64,000 bases of DNA from Nymphaea colorata (taxonomy: Eukaryota; Streptophyta; Magnoliopsida; Nymphaeales; Nymphaeaceae): contig NC_045143.1 in NCBI RefSeq assembly GCF_008831285.2, positions 21,702,302 through 21,766,301 on the forward strand, read 5' to 3'. The stretch's first letter is position 1; the number at the start of each line of letters is the position of its first letter. Made by a program: the position numbers and the translations under genes. Under the pieces are notes generated by a model, which was given only the letters and a program-made list of their open reading frames with translations, was not told where the DNA came from and searched no databases. Positions 24,693 to 35,214 of the stretch are shown here, piece after piece.

Positions 24693-24977
24693 CTAAGCAA
24701 GTTTTTTCCATGTGCGAGTAGTTCTTTTCATACTGCACAAATGTCTTACTGATGTAATAAATGCATGTTCTATTCGGCATCCTTCTTCATATTGAGCCAG
24801 AAATCCACCACAGGCTGAATCGTTAACTGTGATGTAAAGGAGTAGAGGTTCCCCTAAAATTGGAGGTTTTAAAATTGGTGGGCAAAGAAATACTCTTGAT
24901 CTTTTCGAATGAGGCTTGACATTCATGCCCCATTCAAATTGACTCCTTTCCGCAGTAAATGGTTGAAGGGTTCGCAT
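24693..24977 (-). pseudogene. RNase H domain remnant of Tat/Ogre-like pol
   Basis: The frame contains CPPILKPPILGEPLLLYITV followed by NDSACGGFLAQYEEGCRIEH, the start of the gypsy-type RNase H that follows reverse transcriptase. The first active-site position falls in the V-N/T-D-S-A motif. The frame breaks near residue 70; other frames continue it (a CNPxKYILEQPFLNGRIAKW-type stretch can be read at about 24600). It connects reverse transcriptase (ending about 25044) with the second RNase H. Confidence 0.65.
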
Positions 24978-25043
24978 CTCATGGCGAGATTAGATATAAA
25001 CCTTCTGATTGATTGATTCTGCCTTGCAAGCTGCCGTAGCTCC

Positions 25044-25970
25044 TTAAGATTTGTTGGGGGTGACATTTCGATGATCGCCTTTGCTTTGGAAGGATCCATC
25101 TCGATTCCTTTTGGCTGACCATAAATCCCAAAAGCTTACCGGATTCCACACCAAATACACATTTTGTGGATTCAATCTAAGTTTGTATTGTAAGAGTCTA
25201 TCAAAAACTTGAGAGAGAATGTTGATGTGATTCTCTCTTGTTTTTGACTTAATTAGTAGATCATCTACATATGCATCCATGATTTGATGCATTTGGTCAT
25301 GAAAAATAGCTGCCATAGCCCTTTGATATGTTGCCCCAGCGTTCTTCAAACCAAATGGCATTACTGTATAGCAGAAGGTACCCCATGGGGTTGTAAATGA
25401 TGTTTTGGCTTGATCTTGAGCTGCCAACTTAATTTGGTTATAACCAGAATATCCATCCATAAAGGAGAACATAGCGTGACCTGCGGTACTGTCTACCAAC
25501 AAGTCAATGTTTGGAAGTGGGTAGTCATCCTTTGGTGTAGCCTTATTCAAATCTCTGAAATCGATGCAGAGCCGAATTTTACCATTTTTCTTTGGGACTA
25601 CCACAATGTTTGCTAACCATTCAGGATAGTCGATTGTTCGGATGAACCCTGCCTTTAGTAGGTCTTCCAGGCCTTCCTTAACTTGCCCCTCAAGACGAGG
25701 GTCTAGTTTCCTCAACTTTTGTTTGATTGGCTTGCATTCTGGTTTCAATGGTAGTCGATGCTCGACTAATTTTGTATCAAGTCTTGGCATGTCCTCATAA
25801 GTCCACGCAAAGGCTTCTTGATGCTTTTTGAGGAAATCTATCAACACTTTTCTTTCTTCTGCTGAGAGACTTGTTCCAATTTGCAAAATCTTTGGACTCT
25901 CTTCCGTGCCAATGTTAATTTCCTCAATCGGATCATTAATCAGAGGTGACGGTTGATCTTGCTTTCTCAT
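25044..25970 (-). pseudogene. Reverse transcriptase domain of Tat/Ogre-like element (frameshifted)
   Basis: A 308-residue frame. The reverse transcriptase fingers and palm cover about residues 100-262. Visible motifs are WLANIVVVPKKNGKIRLCID (118-137), the first catalytic Asp in CIDFRDLNKA, MDGYSGYNQI (171-180), MPFGLKNAGATYQ (204-215) and the catalytic YVDD (234-237). After about residue 262 (near 25184) a missing base in an A run shifts the frame; the true continuation (CVFGVESGKLLGFMVS) is readable one frame over, and a second shift follows about 60 bases later. Coding also continues upstream of the first Met (EINPELTEAECPEFIQM), broken by another single-base loss. In the family this enzyme copies element RNA to DNA inside virus-like particles. 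Confidence 0.85.
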
Positions 25971-26029
25971 TTGGATGAACTCTGGACATTCGGCCTCTGT
26001 GAGTTCTGGATTTATCTCCTTAAAGCTTT

Positions 26030-26211
26030 TGATGTTTGATCCTCAAATGCCATCCTAAAGATTGTAAAGAAGTTAGATGAAATTTGAGACATTGTATATG
26101 GAAGTAATTTGCATTTGTCATTGTATTTTTGAAGGTATTACAAAATGAAGACACTTGGTCTATTTGAGTACAATGACGACAAAATGACAAAATGATGGCG
26201 GATTTGTTGAT
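26030..26211 (-). other. Non-coding interval between protease and RT, possible Ogre-type intron
   Basis: Protease coding ends at 26212, and coding resumes with GATGGCATTTGAGG just after the acceptor-like CTTCTTTACAATCTTTAG (about 26053 on the minus strand). The interval is AT- and T-rich, as plant introns are. Ogre elements have a spliced intron between protease and reverse transcriptase (family knowledge). No convincing GT donor was identified, so this remains an inference. Confidence 0.4.
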
Positions 26212-26817
26212 TCAAGTTGATGGTGAACATCCGCCTATGGTATTGCTCTTGACGAAAGGTACTGGCTTGAATTCTTCCTCAACATCCACTTTTTCATAGC
26301 TTTGGCACCCCAAGGCTTGAGTGCCTCGTTGTCCTGTCAAGGTAACTGGTTCCAAGATTCCATTTTCATGTTTGCCAAGGCCAGTAAATGGCTGGTAGCC
26401 ATGGCGTATGAGTAAATCCAATCCTTTCTCATTCTGGCAGAATTTCTTGAACAACGGATGACTTTTGTAACTTGTTTCAAGTTTGGTACCCCTTTTCACC
26501 CATACCTGTTTCTTTGGTTTCTGAATGGCCAACCTGCTAAGACTTTGAGATATTTCTTCTTCTTTGCAGACTCGAATACTGGGTACCTCAATTGTATATG
26601 TTGGTACCGGAATCATTGGGTGTACAAGCCGACTTTCCCTATCCTCTGCATAGATGGTTATAGAATTCCCGTTGTAAGTCCATTTGACACACTGATGTAG
26701 AGTGGAGGGAACTGCATTGGTAGCATGGATCCATGGCCTGCCAAGCAACAAGTTGAAGGAGGGTTCTATATCCACCACATGAAATAAAACCCGATGATAC
26801 GTCTCAGAAATATTCAA
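26212..26817 (-). pseudogene. Protease C-terminal part and downstream of Tat/Ogre-like gag-pro
   Basis: A 201-residue frame. Residues 1-50 include FHVVDIEPSFNLLLGRPWIH and NAVPSTLHQCVKW, the C-terminal half of a retroviral-type aspartic protease with the LLGRPW motif. A linker follows, then LLIRHGYQPFTGLGKHENGI, a conserved block found before the pol region in these elements. It is separated from the N-terminal protease frame by a 5-bp tandem duplication (GGACAGGACA, near 26850) that shifts the frame. Originally it was one frame with 26835-28004. Confidence 0.75.
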
Positions 26818-26834
26818 ATCCAGACATATGCATC

Positions 26835-28004
26835 CTAGGCATGGTTGTCCTGTCCCGTCCCGTCATATCCATGGATGAAAATTTTGGATGGAGTATAGTC
26901 AGCCTGTCTTATGCCCAACTCACGAGCTGTTTGTTGTGGACAGATGTTCAGGCTTGCTCCACCATCAATTAAAACGTGGGAGACTCTGGTGCCCCTTGTC
27001 TCTATCACTATGTGCAAGGCGTCATTGTGCGATGCACCTCCAGTTGGTAGATCTTTATCAGAGAATATGATCGGACTATTTTCACATAATTCAAAAGCCC
27101 ATTCATTCCCCCTGTTAGGGCTAAACCCTCCCTTCTTGACTTCAGGTAAGGGGTCCAATTCATTGAAAATGGATTCCAATGGTTCAGGGTCGCACACTTG
27201 TGACTTCTGATCAATCTCTGTCAGATGGTCTTGTTTAACCAGTCCGGTTTGTGCATTGATGGATCCTTTATCATGTTTGAAAAGCAATCCAAAGAAATCC
27301 AGGGACGCTGTATCCCTTTTGTTTGTCACCATAATTTGACGACCTGTTGAAAATCTGACCATCGAAACTATTCCTTTGCCATGTTTAGGAAAAGGATTCT
27401 TGAGAATGTCCGGCTGTTCACTGACCTCTTTGATTATTTCTTTGTCAACTGCATCTTGCACAATATTTTTAAGTACAAGGCAGTCTTCTGTATCATGTCC
27501 TGGAGCGCGATGAAATTTGCAGAATTGCTCTTTGTTTTTCCCCATCATTGGTGGGGGGTTGGAGACTTTTGGGAGAAACAGAGTACCTCTTTCGATTAGC
27601 ATATGCATGACCTCTTCATAACTTTGTTGTAATGGGGTAAATTTTCTATCGTACCCCCATCCAGGATGTTTGTTTTTGGTGCCACTACTACTGCCACTAG
27701 CTTTGTCCATTACCCCTTTATTCTTAGGATATTCGGACTTTTCTTTCTTGAAGGCTGCAGCGTTGGCCACGATGTTGGCTGGAGCATTCTGACTTCTGCT
27801 ATTCTTTTTTGTATCTTCCCTTACTTTTACCGGGATGACAGCATCAAAAGCTCCATTCTCAATTCCTGCTTCAATGCATTCTGCCCTCTCAGTGAGATCG
27901 ATGAAAGACTTGATTGGAGCATTGGAAATGAGGCTCCTTAATGGTTGTGTCAAATTGTTTACGATCAATCCCAGTGCATGGGATTGAGAGATTGGGTCTC
28001 TCAT
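26835..28004 (-). pseudogene. Gag C-terminus, zinc finger and protease N-terminus
   Basis: A 389-residue frame. It begins with the end of the gag capsid-like domain (MRDPISQSHALGLIVNNLTQ). A CxxHx4Hx4C zinc finger is at Cys162, His165, His170, Cys175 (FCKFHRAPGHDTEDC). The aspartic protease active-site region VLIDGGASLNIC starts at residue 344; the usual D-S/T/N-G is here D-G-G, which probably lowers or abolishes activity. The frame ends early because of the 5-bp duplication near 26850. The true start lies in the preceding gag frame, lost by a one-base shift near 28040. Confidence 0.8.
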
Positions 28005-28786
28005 CTTGTTGCAAGAAGACCTCCACCTCTGAATAAATCTCTCACCTTTTCACCTGGCCTCTGTTTTAGATAGCATAATGTGGTGATCGTTGGTGCAGTT
28101 TCAACGTTTTGAATGAACCTTTCGATGAAAAGGTTGATTAACATGTCAAAATTTTTCAATTCCACTGGGTTGATGTGTTCCCGATACCATTGTGCTGCAA
28201 TTCCTTCTAGGCTTCTAGGGAAACATCGAAAGAGGGCCCTATGATTGTGGCGGAATTTGTAGCATTCAGCAAAGAACATGGCCAAATGTGCCTTTGGGTC
28301 TCCATGGCCATCAAATTTGATAAATTTCTTGGGCAAGTTTTTTATGTGTTTGTCATTTTCGAAGCTTTCGTAGAAATCTTCGCAAGTGAAATTCCTCTTG
28401 TTCTTGCCTTTAAGTTGTACTGCATTTAACTTTTTTTCAACTTCCTGGATTTGTGTTTTCCAGGATTCTCCCTTCTTCTTTTTCTTGGGAGTTTTCGGTT
28501 CTTCCTCACTACTAGATTCTGTTGTAGCGTCTTCAGAAGAGTCTGAACTGCTTGATGAGTACTTTCTTGTTTTCTTCCCTTTCTTTTTGGCTTTTTCTGC
28601 CTGCGCTTGTTCTTCATTGAACATGATCATGTATTTCCGAAATCTTCTGTATTCCTCAAATTCTGGGTCATTTATTTCCAGCTTGGGAGGTGTTTCTGAG
28701 GAGGATTCTTCTCCCCTGTCTCCTATAAAAGGTTGATCAAGCTCCATTTCACTCCTTCTCCTGCTTTGGCTTCTGGTTTCAACCAT
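28001..28786 (-). pseudogene. Gag N-terminal part of Tat/Ogre-like element
   Basis: The likely start is MVETRSQSRRRSEMELDQ (28786); the frame stays open 39 codons further upstream, but that part is hydrophobic and unlike gag. Next come an acidic segment, a lysine/serine-rich stretch with several SSSSSD/SSSEEE runs, then the retrotransposon gag domain (FIKFDGHGDPKAHLAMFFAE; FPRSLEGIAAQWYREHI; FIERFIQNVETAPTITTLCY; LKQRPGEKVRD). A one-base shift near 28040 ends the frame; the next frame (26835-28004) continues the protein. Gag forms the particle that packages the RNA. Confidence 0.85.
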
Positions 28787-28969
28787 AAAGCGGATGTTCA
28801 CCTTGCAAGAAGAAAAATTGAAAATATTAGGATGTGAATTGATGAGAGGTGACAAATTTTGATTACATATTAAAAGAAAGATGAGAATGACAAAACTTGA
28901 CAAAGTTTAACATAACTTGACAAAACTTGACAAATTTTGGCTTAATGACAATGAATTAGACATGACAAT

Positions 28970-30181
28970 CTAGGACAGAAGGATAGATGGGCGAACTTCA
29001 TCCCACCATTTTACATATTCGGGACCCATTCCTGGACCAAGGACAAGATACAAGTGAGCAAATGATTCCCAACGTTGCTGGGCATAGGTGTATATCCCGG
29101 ACCACTCTTTAGTGTCTAGTTCACACTCCACAATGGCTCCTTCCGACTCAATTGGATATGCCTTCCTCTGACGCAGTGAGAATTGCCTGAGGCAACGCTC
29201 CGGATGATATTCAATTATGAAAAACGGTCCCAATAGAAGACTTCCTCTGACTGGGTTGTAAGTGTATCTTGACTTGATGACCTCTCGATCAAAGAAGTCC
29301 CAAATGATGGTGGAGTCATCAACTTCCTCCATCTTTCTGCGGTAGTGCTCCATACTAGATAACTGACCGTCTGTGTTTTGAAAATGACATGATTGTGGCC
29401 CCACATGTTTGTAGAACCATGCTTGCAGTGCAAAGACACATCCTTCTATCGAGTCTGCATCTCCAATTGAAAATTTGGCCAACCCTCTGTAAAGGAATGC
29501 CAAGGCTGCCATTGCTATGGAAATGTGACGGACTTGGACATGCCCCCATTTTCTGAAGAGGCGAGCTATGCGGAAATCCATTATGTGTTCTTCATTATTG
29601 AAGAAGATAAGACCCACGGTACAAGTCACTATGGAGTTTTTGTACTTGTCTGCAACAGTTCTAGATAGTGACGCAGGGTTGACAAATTGGGAGTATGTTT
29701 CACCAAGCTCTTGTAGTTGAAGATATTGATGTCCATCTTTCTCTAGAAAATGCCAACTCCTTTTCCCTGTGAGTTTACGAATCACTTCTAGAGTTTTGAC
29801 TTGACCTTGGTTTACAAGGAACTGGTCTTCAATTGGACCTCTTGGGTCACCTTTTGGTTCTGGCAAACCCATAATGTTGGAGAACTCATCAAGAGTGATT
29901 GTCATTTCACCCCATGGAAACCAGAATGTGTTGGTCCTTGGGTTCCATCTTTCAGCAATTGCATGGATTAGATTGCCATTGATAGGCTGTATGGCAAGAC
30001 TGACTGCTTCTTCAAGACCGCAATCCTCTAAGTGATCCGGGAACATACACCGAAAAGTTGGGTACCATGAAAGATACCACTGAGGTAGGTAGACTCCACT
30101 TGGGATGATGCGAAGTCCGGATCGGCCTTGACATGACCCGAATAGGATGTGGTCATATGGGAAGATACTTTCTGAGTCCAT
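28970..30181 (-). CDS. Plant mobile domain (PMD) protein, extra ORF of the retrotransposon
   Basis: An intact 403-residue frame starting MDSESIFPYDHILFG and placed 183 bases upstream of gag on the same strand, inside the LTR element. Residues 72-107 hold the hallmark of the plant mobile domain: LIHAIAERWNPRTNTFWFPW then GEMTITLDEFSNIMGLP. The rest (about 108-390) has the spaced Trp/Arg pattern of the family, including SWHFLEKDG, FRIARLFRKWG and a WKW-like end (YVKWWDEVRP). Cellular relatives (MAIN, MAIL1) act in the nucleus in silencing and genome stability, and many relatives ride in transposons (family knowledge). Its job in the element is unknown. It is the longest unbroken frame in the element. 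A captured host gene or a lineage-specific extra ORF are both possible; position favours the latter. Confidence 0.8.
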   Translation of the reverse strand: MDSESIFPYDHILFGSCQGRSGLRIIPSGVYLPQWYLSWYPTFRCMFPDHLEDCGLEEAVSLAIQPINGNLIHAIAERWNPRTNTFWFPWGEMTITLDEFSNIMGLPEPKGDPRGPIEDQFLVNQGQVKTLEVIRKLTGKRSWHFLEKDGHQYLQLQELGETYSQFVNPASLSRTVADKYKNSIVTCTVGLIFFNNEEHIMDFRIARLFRKWGHVQVRHISIAMAALAFLYRGLAKFSIGDADSIEGCVFALQAWFYKHVGPQSCHFQNTDGQLSSMEHYRRKMEEVDDSTIIWDFFDREVIKSRYTYNPVRGSLLLGPFFIIEYHPERCLRQFSLRQRKAYPIESEGAIVECELDTKEWSGIYTYAQQRWESFAHLYLVLGPGMGPEYVKWWDEVRPSILLS

Positions 30182-30934
30182 CTAGACAAGAGAAGGTATT
30201 AGACTTTGACATGAATTGACCCAATAGAGACTCGAGAAGAGTTTTGACATTGGGTTTGGACATGGACTTAGGGGCAAAGTAAAACATCACATGCGTCCAA
30301 ACAAGCAGTTAATGAAAAATTGATAATGCAATTCCTAGGACTCTTGCCTATATGCATTATTTTGAAAATTGGTCTTGGAACCTATGGAAAATAAATGGGT
30401 AAATGATTCTAATTTATAGTACTAGCATTGACTCCTCCAAGGGTTTTCTAGATTTGGGCTCTCCATTTCTCCTTGTTCACCCATCGATATACCGGGACTA
30501 TTGTCCGTTTCGGTACTAATGGGGGGACTTCTCAGTCCAATTGGGTGGTCCAGTTGTAAGGCTATATCTTGGACTAATGTCCTAGAAATAGCCCGGCAAC
30601 ATGATGACCGGGATATGATATAGGTAAGGATTTGTTTTTCAAAATTCATGAGAAGATGCAAAAATAGATGGCTCTATTGCATACATTCCTAAGAGATAGA
30701 TTTGAAATTTTGAGAGCATACATGGGCTGCATACAATCCTTAAATTGAGGAGGGGTAGGATAAATTGAAATGAATGAGGTTCATGAAATCTCCTCAATGT
30801 ACACTACATGATGTCGGTATGCATTTTTGTGAGTTTAATTTTTTTTTTTTTTTTTTTTTTGTGCAATTGATGTCCGACATTGGTGAAAATAACTCATATA
30901 TGATCCAAATAAGTCTTTAGACAAACAATGACGG
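30182..30934 (-). other. Untranslated leader of the Tat/Ogre-like element
   Basis: Sequence between the primer binding site and the PMD ORF. It contains a T run of 22 on the plus strand at 30839-30860 (A run on the element strand) and a 79-codon frame (30422-30661) with no recognisable domain. Confidence 0.55.
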
Positions 30935-30952
30935 GTCCCACCGGGTGTGCCA
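30935..30952 (-). promoter_or_regulatory. Candidate primer binding site
   Basis: Two bases inside the LTR end the minus strand reads TGGCACACCCGGTGGGAC. It begins with the TGG expected for pairing with a tRNA CCA end and lies where minus-strand DNA synthesis is primed. I did not identify the tRNA. Confidence 0.7.
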
Positions 30953-30954
30953 TC

Positions 30955-33900
30955 TGTTCGCACCCCACTCCCTTTTCAAGAAGGTCGAAATGCGAGTCAG
31001 CAAAATTCTTTTAAAATTGGGGTTTTGAGAAAATTTTCAAGAGAAAGGGATCCGCTCGTCGGTACGAGGTCCAACCGTTCCTGCCGCCTTTAACAGGGGT
31101 AATTAGACCAAGGACTAAAGATCATTTGGATCATATACGAGTTATTGATGTAAGTCCTATATGCTTATGCATTGAGGTTTTGGATTCAAGAACCGAAATT
31201 CATTTTTTTGAATAAATGAATTTGAATATTGGGGGTTTTCAAGTTGGTTTAAAATCCTTTGTTTTGGTGTTATTTGAAACACATAATTCTTGAGGATTTT
31301 TGAAGATTTGGAATTGAGTTCTTTGTTGTGAACTCTAGATGATGATGATCATCTTATGATAAAAATTGATTTTGAACTCTTCTTTTGTCAAATCATGTGA
31401 TTTGTAGAATTCATTCTTTTGAAAGAACATAGGTTCCAAATTGTTAGAAAACATGTTGTTTTTCAAATGCACTTTGGCCAAAAGATTATGAATGCATTGC
31501 TTGTGTTTTCTTTTGAAGTTAAGTGAAGTTTACAAATTCTCATTGCAATATGACTTGGTCACTTTTTGCAACTTAAATTTGAATCACTTAATTTCTTGAG
31601 AATGTGCATGTGGTGCCATTGATTTTGAGTGAAAGTGAATGCATGAAACGAGAATGGAAACTATATGGAACATTCATTCTTCTCTCTCTCATAATCCATC
31701 AAGATTCATTCATATGAAACATACATTCTTCACTCCCTCATAATCTCTCAAAGTCCGTATTGCACGTCATACAATCTATACATGAAGATTGATTAAAATG
31801 TAGGACTTTCTCTATATGTGCTCATTATATGATTAAGCACATGAATTAGAGATGTAGTCCATAAGCTTGAGGCTTGACATAAAATTATCAAAATGATGAA
31901 AATATATAAATGATGTCAAGTTCAATCTTTGAAACGGATGGGAGACATGGATGACGTCCACTTTTGTCTCAAAATAGCTAAAAATCAGACCTTGTGTTGA
32001 TTTAAATAGCTGAAAATTGTGGACATTGATTCCAATAAGGACTTATTTCTTAGATAGAAACAATGAGTTTTTCAAATCTATTCAAATTCCAGATTTCGTA
32101 GTAATGAAATCATCAACTCCTTTGGATGATTCTAGGATGGTTGGTATTTCAAATACGTAAATTTTGATATTCTTAAACCAATTCCTATAAAACATGGTCT
32201 GATTTCAACAACATACATACATCTTACGTATGGGTTTGCTGAAATTAAGTAAAAATGAAATGAAAGTAATTTATAATCTTGCATTAGAAAAATCAATAAA
32301 AATGGCCAATTTCTTTAAAGACCGGTTTGGAAACATGTTCCAACCTGATTTTAAGGGAGGAATGTAATTTTTGACAAGAAATCGGATGCATATATGTACA
32401 TATATAACAATGTATACATATACGTACCTTACTTTTCAAAATGAAATTTTATCAAGGGACCGCATGACTCATGAATCATGATGATTCATGGCTGGGTTCT
32501 TTTATGTAGGAAGATTGAGAACTTGTTTCAAATCTTCCCTACTACCCTTGATTAATTAAATTGAAAGACATGAATCAAAATGACTGTGAATAAGAAAGAA
32601 AATAAAACAATACTCAAGCTTATTCGTCCATCATTTCGCCATGCAAGGGTGGATCACATTCATAAAAACGTATCCATCCCTTATAGGCATTTTCATCATA
32701 CGTGATGTAGCAAAATCACTTTCTCACCGTGGGATTCTCTCATGGTAGGGAGTTCAAAATGGTATTAAGTTGGTTCCTTTGAAAGGGACGTGGCCTTGGG
32801 GCCCATTTCGAAATTTGATACTTGGGTTCATATTTAAGAAAAACCGACATATGCATGCATTATGCATTAACATGTACATTGAAGCGTAGGTTTCCCTTAG
32901 CTGGACATCATTCCCAGCCGTAAGCAAATGAAAATAAACCCTCCCACGAATTGTTGGAATTAAAATAAATCAACAATAAGCTAAAGTAGAAGAGAAGTGA
33001 GTTAAGATCACCTACCTTGCGGTCGGTCTTGATGTTTGTCTTTCGTCTTCACTTGTTTTCTAACCCAAGCAATCCTAAGCAAGAATCCAACCGTGGATTC
33101 AAGCTTAGCAAAGCTAGAATAAGAAATAGCTTGCTTGCTGGAATTTGGAGTGGTAAAGAGGGCTTCTCACCACGAAAATCCTAAGTAAGGGTTCACTTAA
33201 GCACCCTAACTTAGCAAAATCAATGGGGAGAATAGAAGAAAGTGAAGAAGAGAATGGGAGAAAAAGGGGAAGGGGGCTTGGACGAACCTCTTCTCTCTTT
33301 CTTGGCTTCTCCCTCCTAGCTCCTTGGCTGCAGCAATTTGATAGAATGCTCCAAAATTTCGTCCTCCCCCTTAGTGGCCAAGGGGAGGTTTATATAGAGG
33401 AGGAGGTGGGTTCAACCACCTTCTTAACTCACCTTGGGAACTTACTTAAGACCTTGGGGACTTGTAAAATGAGTTAAATAGACTTTAAAGGCTCTAATTG
33501 ACCATTTCTCAGCCCATTTCCACGAGCTAGGTGGGCTGGGCTAGGTTTGGTCAACTTGGGTTCAGACCTAGGTGACCATTTTGACCAAAATTTTGGACGA
33601 AAATGCCCTTACACAGGGTTTTGCCCTTATTTTATACTATTTATTTTTTTTTTGTTTGAAATCGAGCTTATAAGGTTAAAACCTAGTTACTAAGCTCCAA
33701 ATGCCATTGAATTATGATAATTAAATTTAAATTTTAATAAAATTTAAAAATTTTATCAAATTTGGTTCGAAAAGGGTATTTTCGTCCAAAACTTGATTGA
33801 AAATGGATTTCAACTGAATCAAACTTTCACTTGAGAAATTCAATTTAAATTTGGTATTTGATTCAAGCATTTGACAAATTCAAATGTTTATTTGCCTTTC

Positions 33901-34781
33901 ATAAACCATTTTAGGCTTTTTAATCTTAAGTTGACCGCAGAAGGGCAAAATTGTCCAAATTGATCAATTTCGATCAATTGACCAAAGTCAAAGCTCATTT
34001 GCAAGTAGTTTGACTTTATTTGAGGTAATTTGATAAATTTGGGTCAAGAAAGCTCTTAATTGAGCTAAATTGTACTTTGACTGAGTTTAGTCAAAGTGGG
34101 TTTGGTTCGGTCAAAGTCTATTTTCGTCCATTAATTGGATCATGAGACAGACTTACGTTTTGACTATGTTGAGCCCATTGTGACCGAACCTAGCTGGAAT
34201 TGGCACCACATTTGAGTGCACCCGGGTCAAACCTACTTGGATTAAGTAGGTTAGGTGAGTTTGACCAGTCTAGTAATTGCTTCCTTGGAAATGATTTTTT
34301 TCTTTAAGGAGGATCTGGTTAAAGAAGAGAGAGAGACATAAATGTCTCTCTTTTCCTAGGTTTCTCCTTTATTTCTTCTTGAAAATGACTTTTCTTCAAT
34401 TAATTTGAGAGAAAATATTTATTTATTATTTTTTTTTTGACATGGAGGGGGGCATGGCCCCTGGGGAGGGCTCTTGACCACACGGGCTAGGTGGGGCCCA
34501 CACGTGGGTCCCACGTAGCATTTTAGACTGAATTAGATCCAATTCTTGGATCTAAGTCAAAATTTGCATTTTGCAATTGGATTTGGATTTCAAATGACAT
34601 TTGCAATTGAATTTGGACTCGTAATCCTGCATTGGGATTCGTGTATCGGGTTAAATTCACGATTTGAATCTAATTGTTCTTTAGATTCGAAATTGGCTTT
34701 GAAATTGCAAATTTTCACAATTCTTTTGTGAAATTTTCACATTGCTTCAATTTTGATGTGGAAAAATTTGGGGTGTTAACA
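30955..34781 (-). repeat. 5' LTR of the Tat/Ogre-like element (3.83 kb)
   Basis: On the minus strand it starts TGTTAACACCCCAAATTTTT (34781 downwards) and ends GGTGCGAACA (30955), so it has TGTT...AACA ends. The primer site follows directly. A TATA box CTATATAAACC on the minus strand (about 33388-33397) would set the start of transcription, leaving about 1.4 kb of U3 and 2.4 kb of R-U5. The candidate target duplication outside is AAGAG (34782-34786) and cannot be checked because the other end is missing. Only one copy of this LTR is in the window. Confidence 0.8.
33386..33399 (-). promoter_or_regulatory. TATA box of the long LTR
   Basis: The minus strand reads CTCTATATAAACC, an almost ideal plant TATA element, in the middle of the LTR. 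The older neighbour LTR has an equivalent TATAAATACC at about 36238-36248. Confidence 0.55.
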
Positions 34782-35214
34782 AAGAGTTTAAGCTAAGTCC
34801 CTAAGGCCATGTTAGAAGGTTCATTTTGAAAATGTTTTGAAAAATAGGATTTATATAAGCATAGAATGTTATTATTTAGTTTGTTGTAAGGGATATATTT
34901 CTTCCACCGTTGGGTATGGAAGAAAACAAGCAACATAACGAGACACTCGTTAGGGTTCCTAATGGGATGATTAAGAAGGAAACTAGTGCAAAATGACATG
35001 CAAATGCATATTAACATGTACATTTTCGTGAGGGTATATCCTGGGTTGAATAAATCCCAACCACAAAAATTAATATAAAAATAAAGAGTCCTCAAACCAT
35101 ACTCTCATTCCCACCATACATTCACATATAAGTAGCAAAACCAAGCAACTATGCATGGATAATATATAGACAACATTCAAGAAAGGAAAGAGAGAAAGAG
35201 GATGATGGAAAGTG

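Larger units (their letters stand above)
24207..34781 (-). mobile_element. Tat/Ogre-like Ty3/gypsy retrotransposon with extra 5' ORF, 3' end missing
   Basis: On the minus strand the order is: 5' LTR (34781-30955), primer binding site (30952-30935), a 770-bp leader, a plant-mobile-domain ORF (30181-28970), gag and protease (28786-26212), reverse transcriptase (from about 26050), RNase H and a second RNase H that meets the gap at 24207. Long LTRs, a second RNase H, CxxHx4Hx4C-type gag zinc finger and an extra ORF before gag are features of the Tat/Ogre lineage (family knowledge). Integrase and the 3' LTR are not in the window. Several single-base or short frameshifts break the coding regions, so this copy is not autonomous. 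It sits next to an older relative of its own LTR (34787-36882). Confidence 0.85.
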
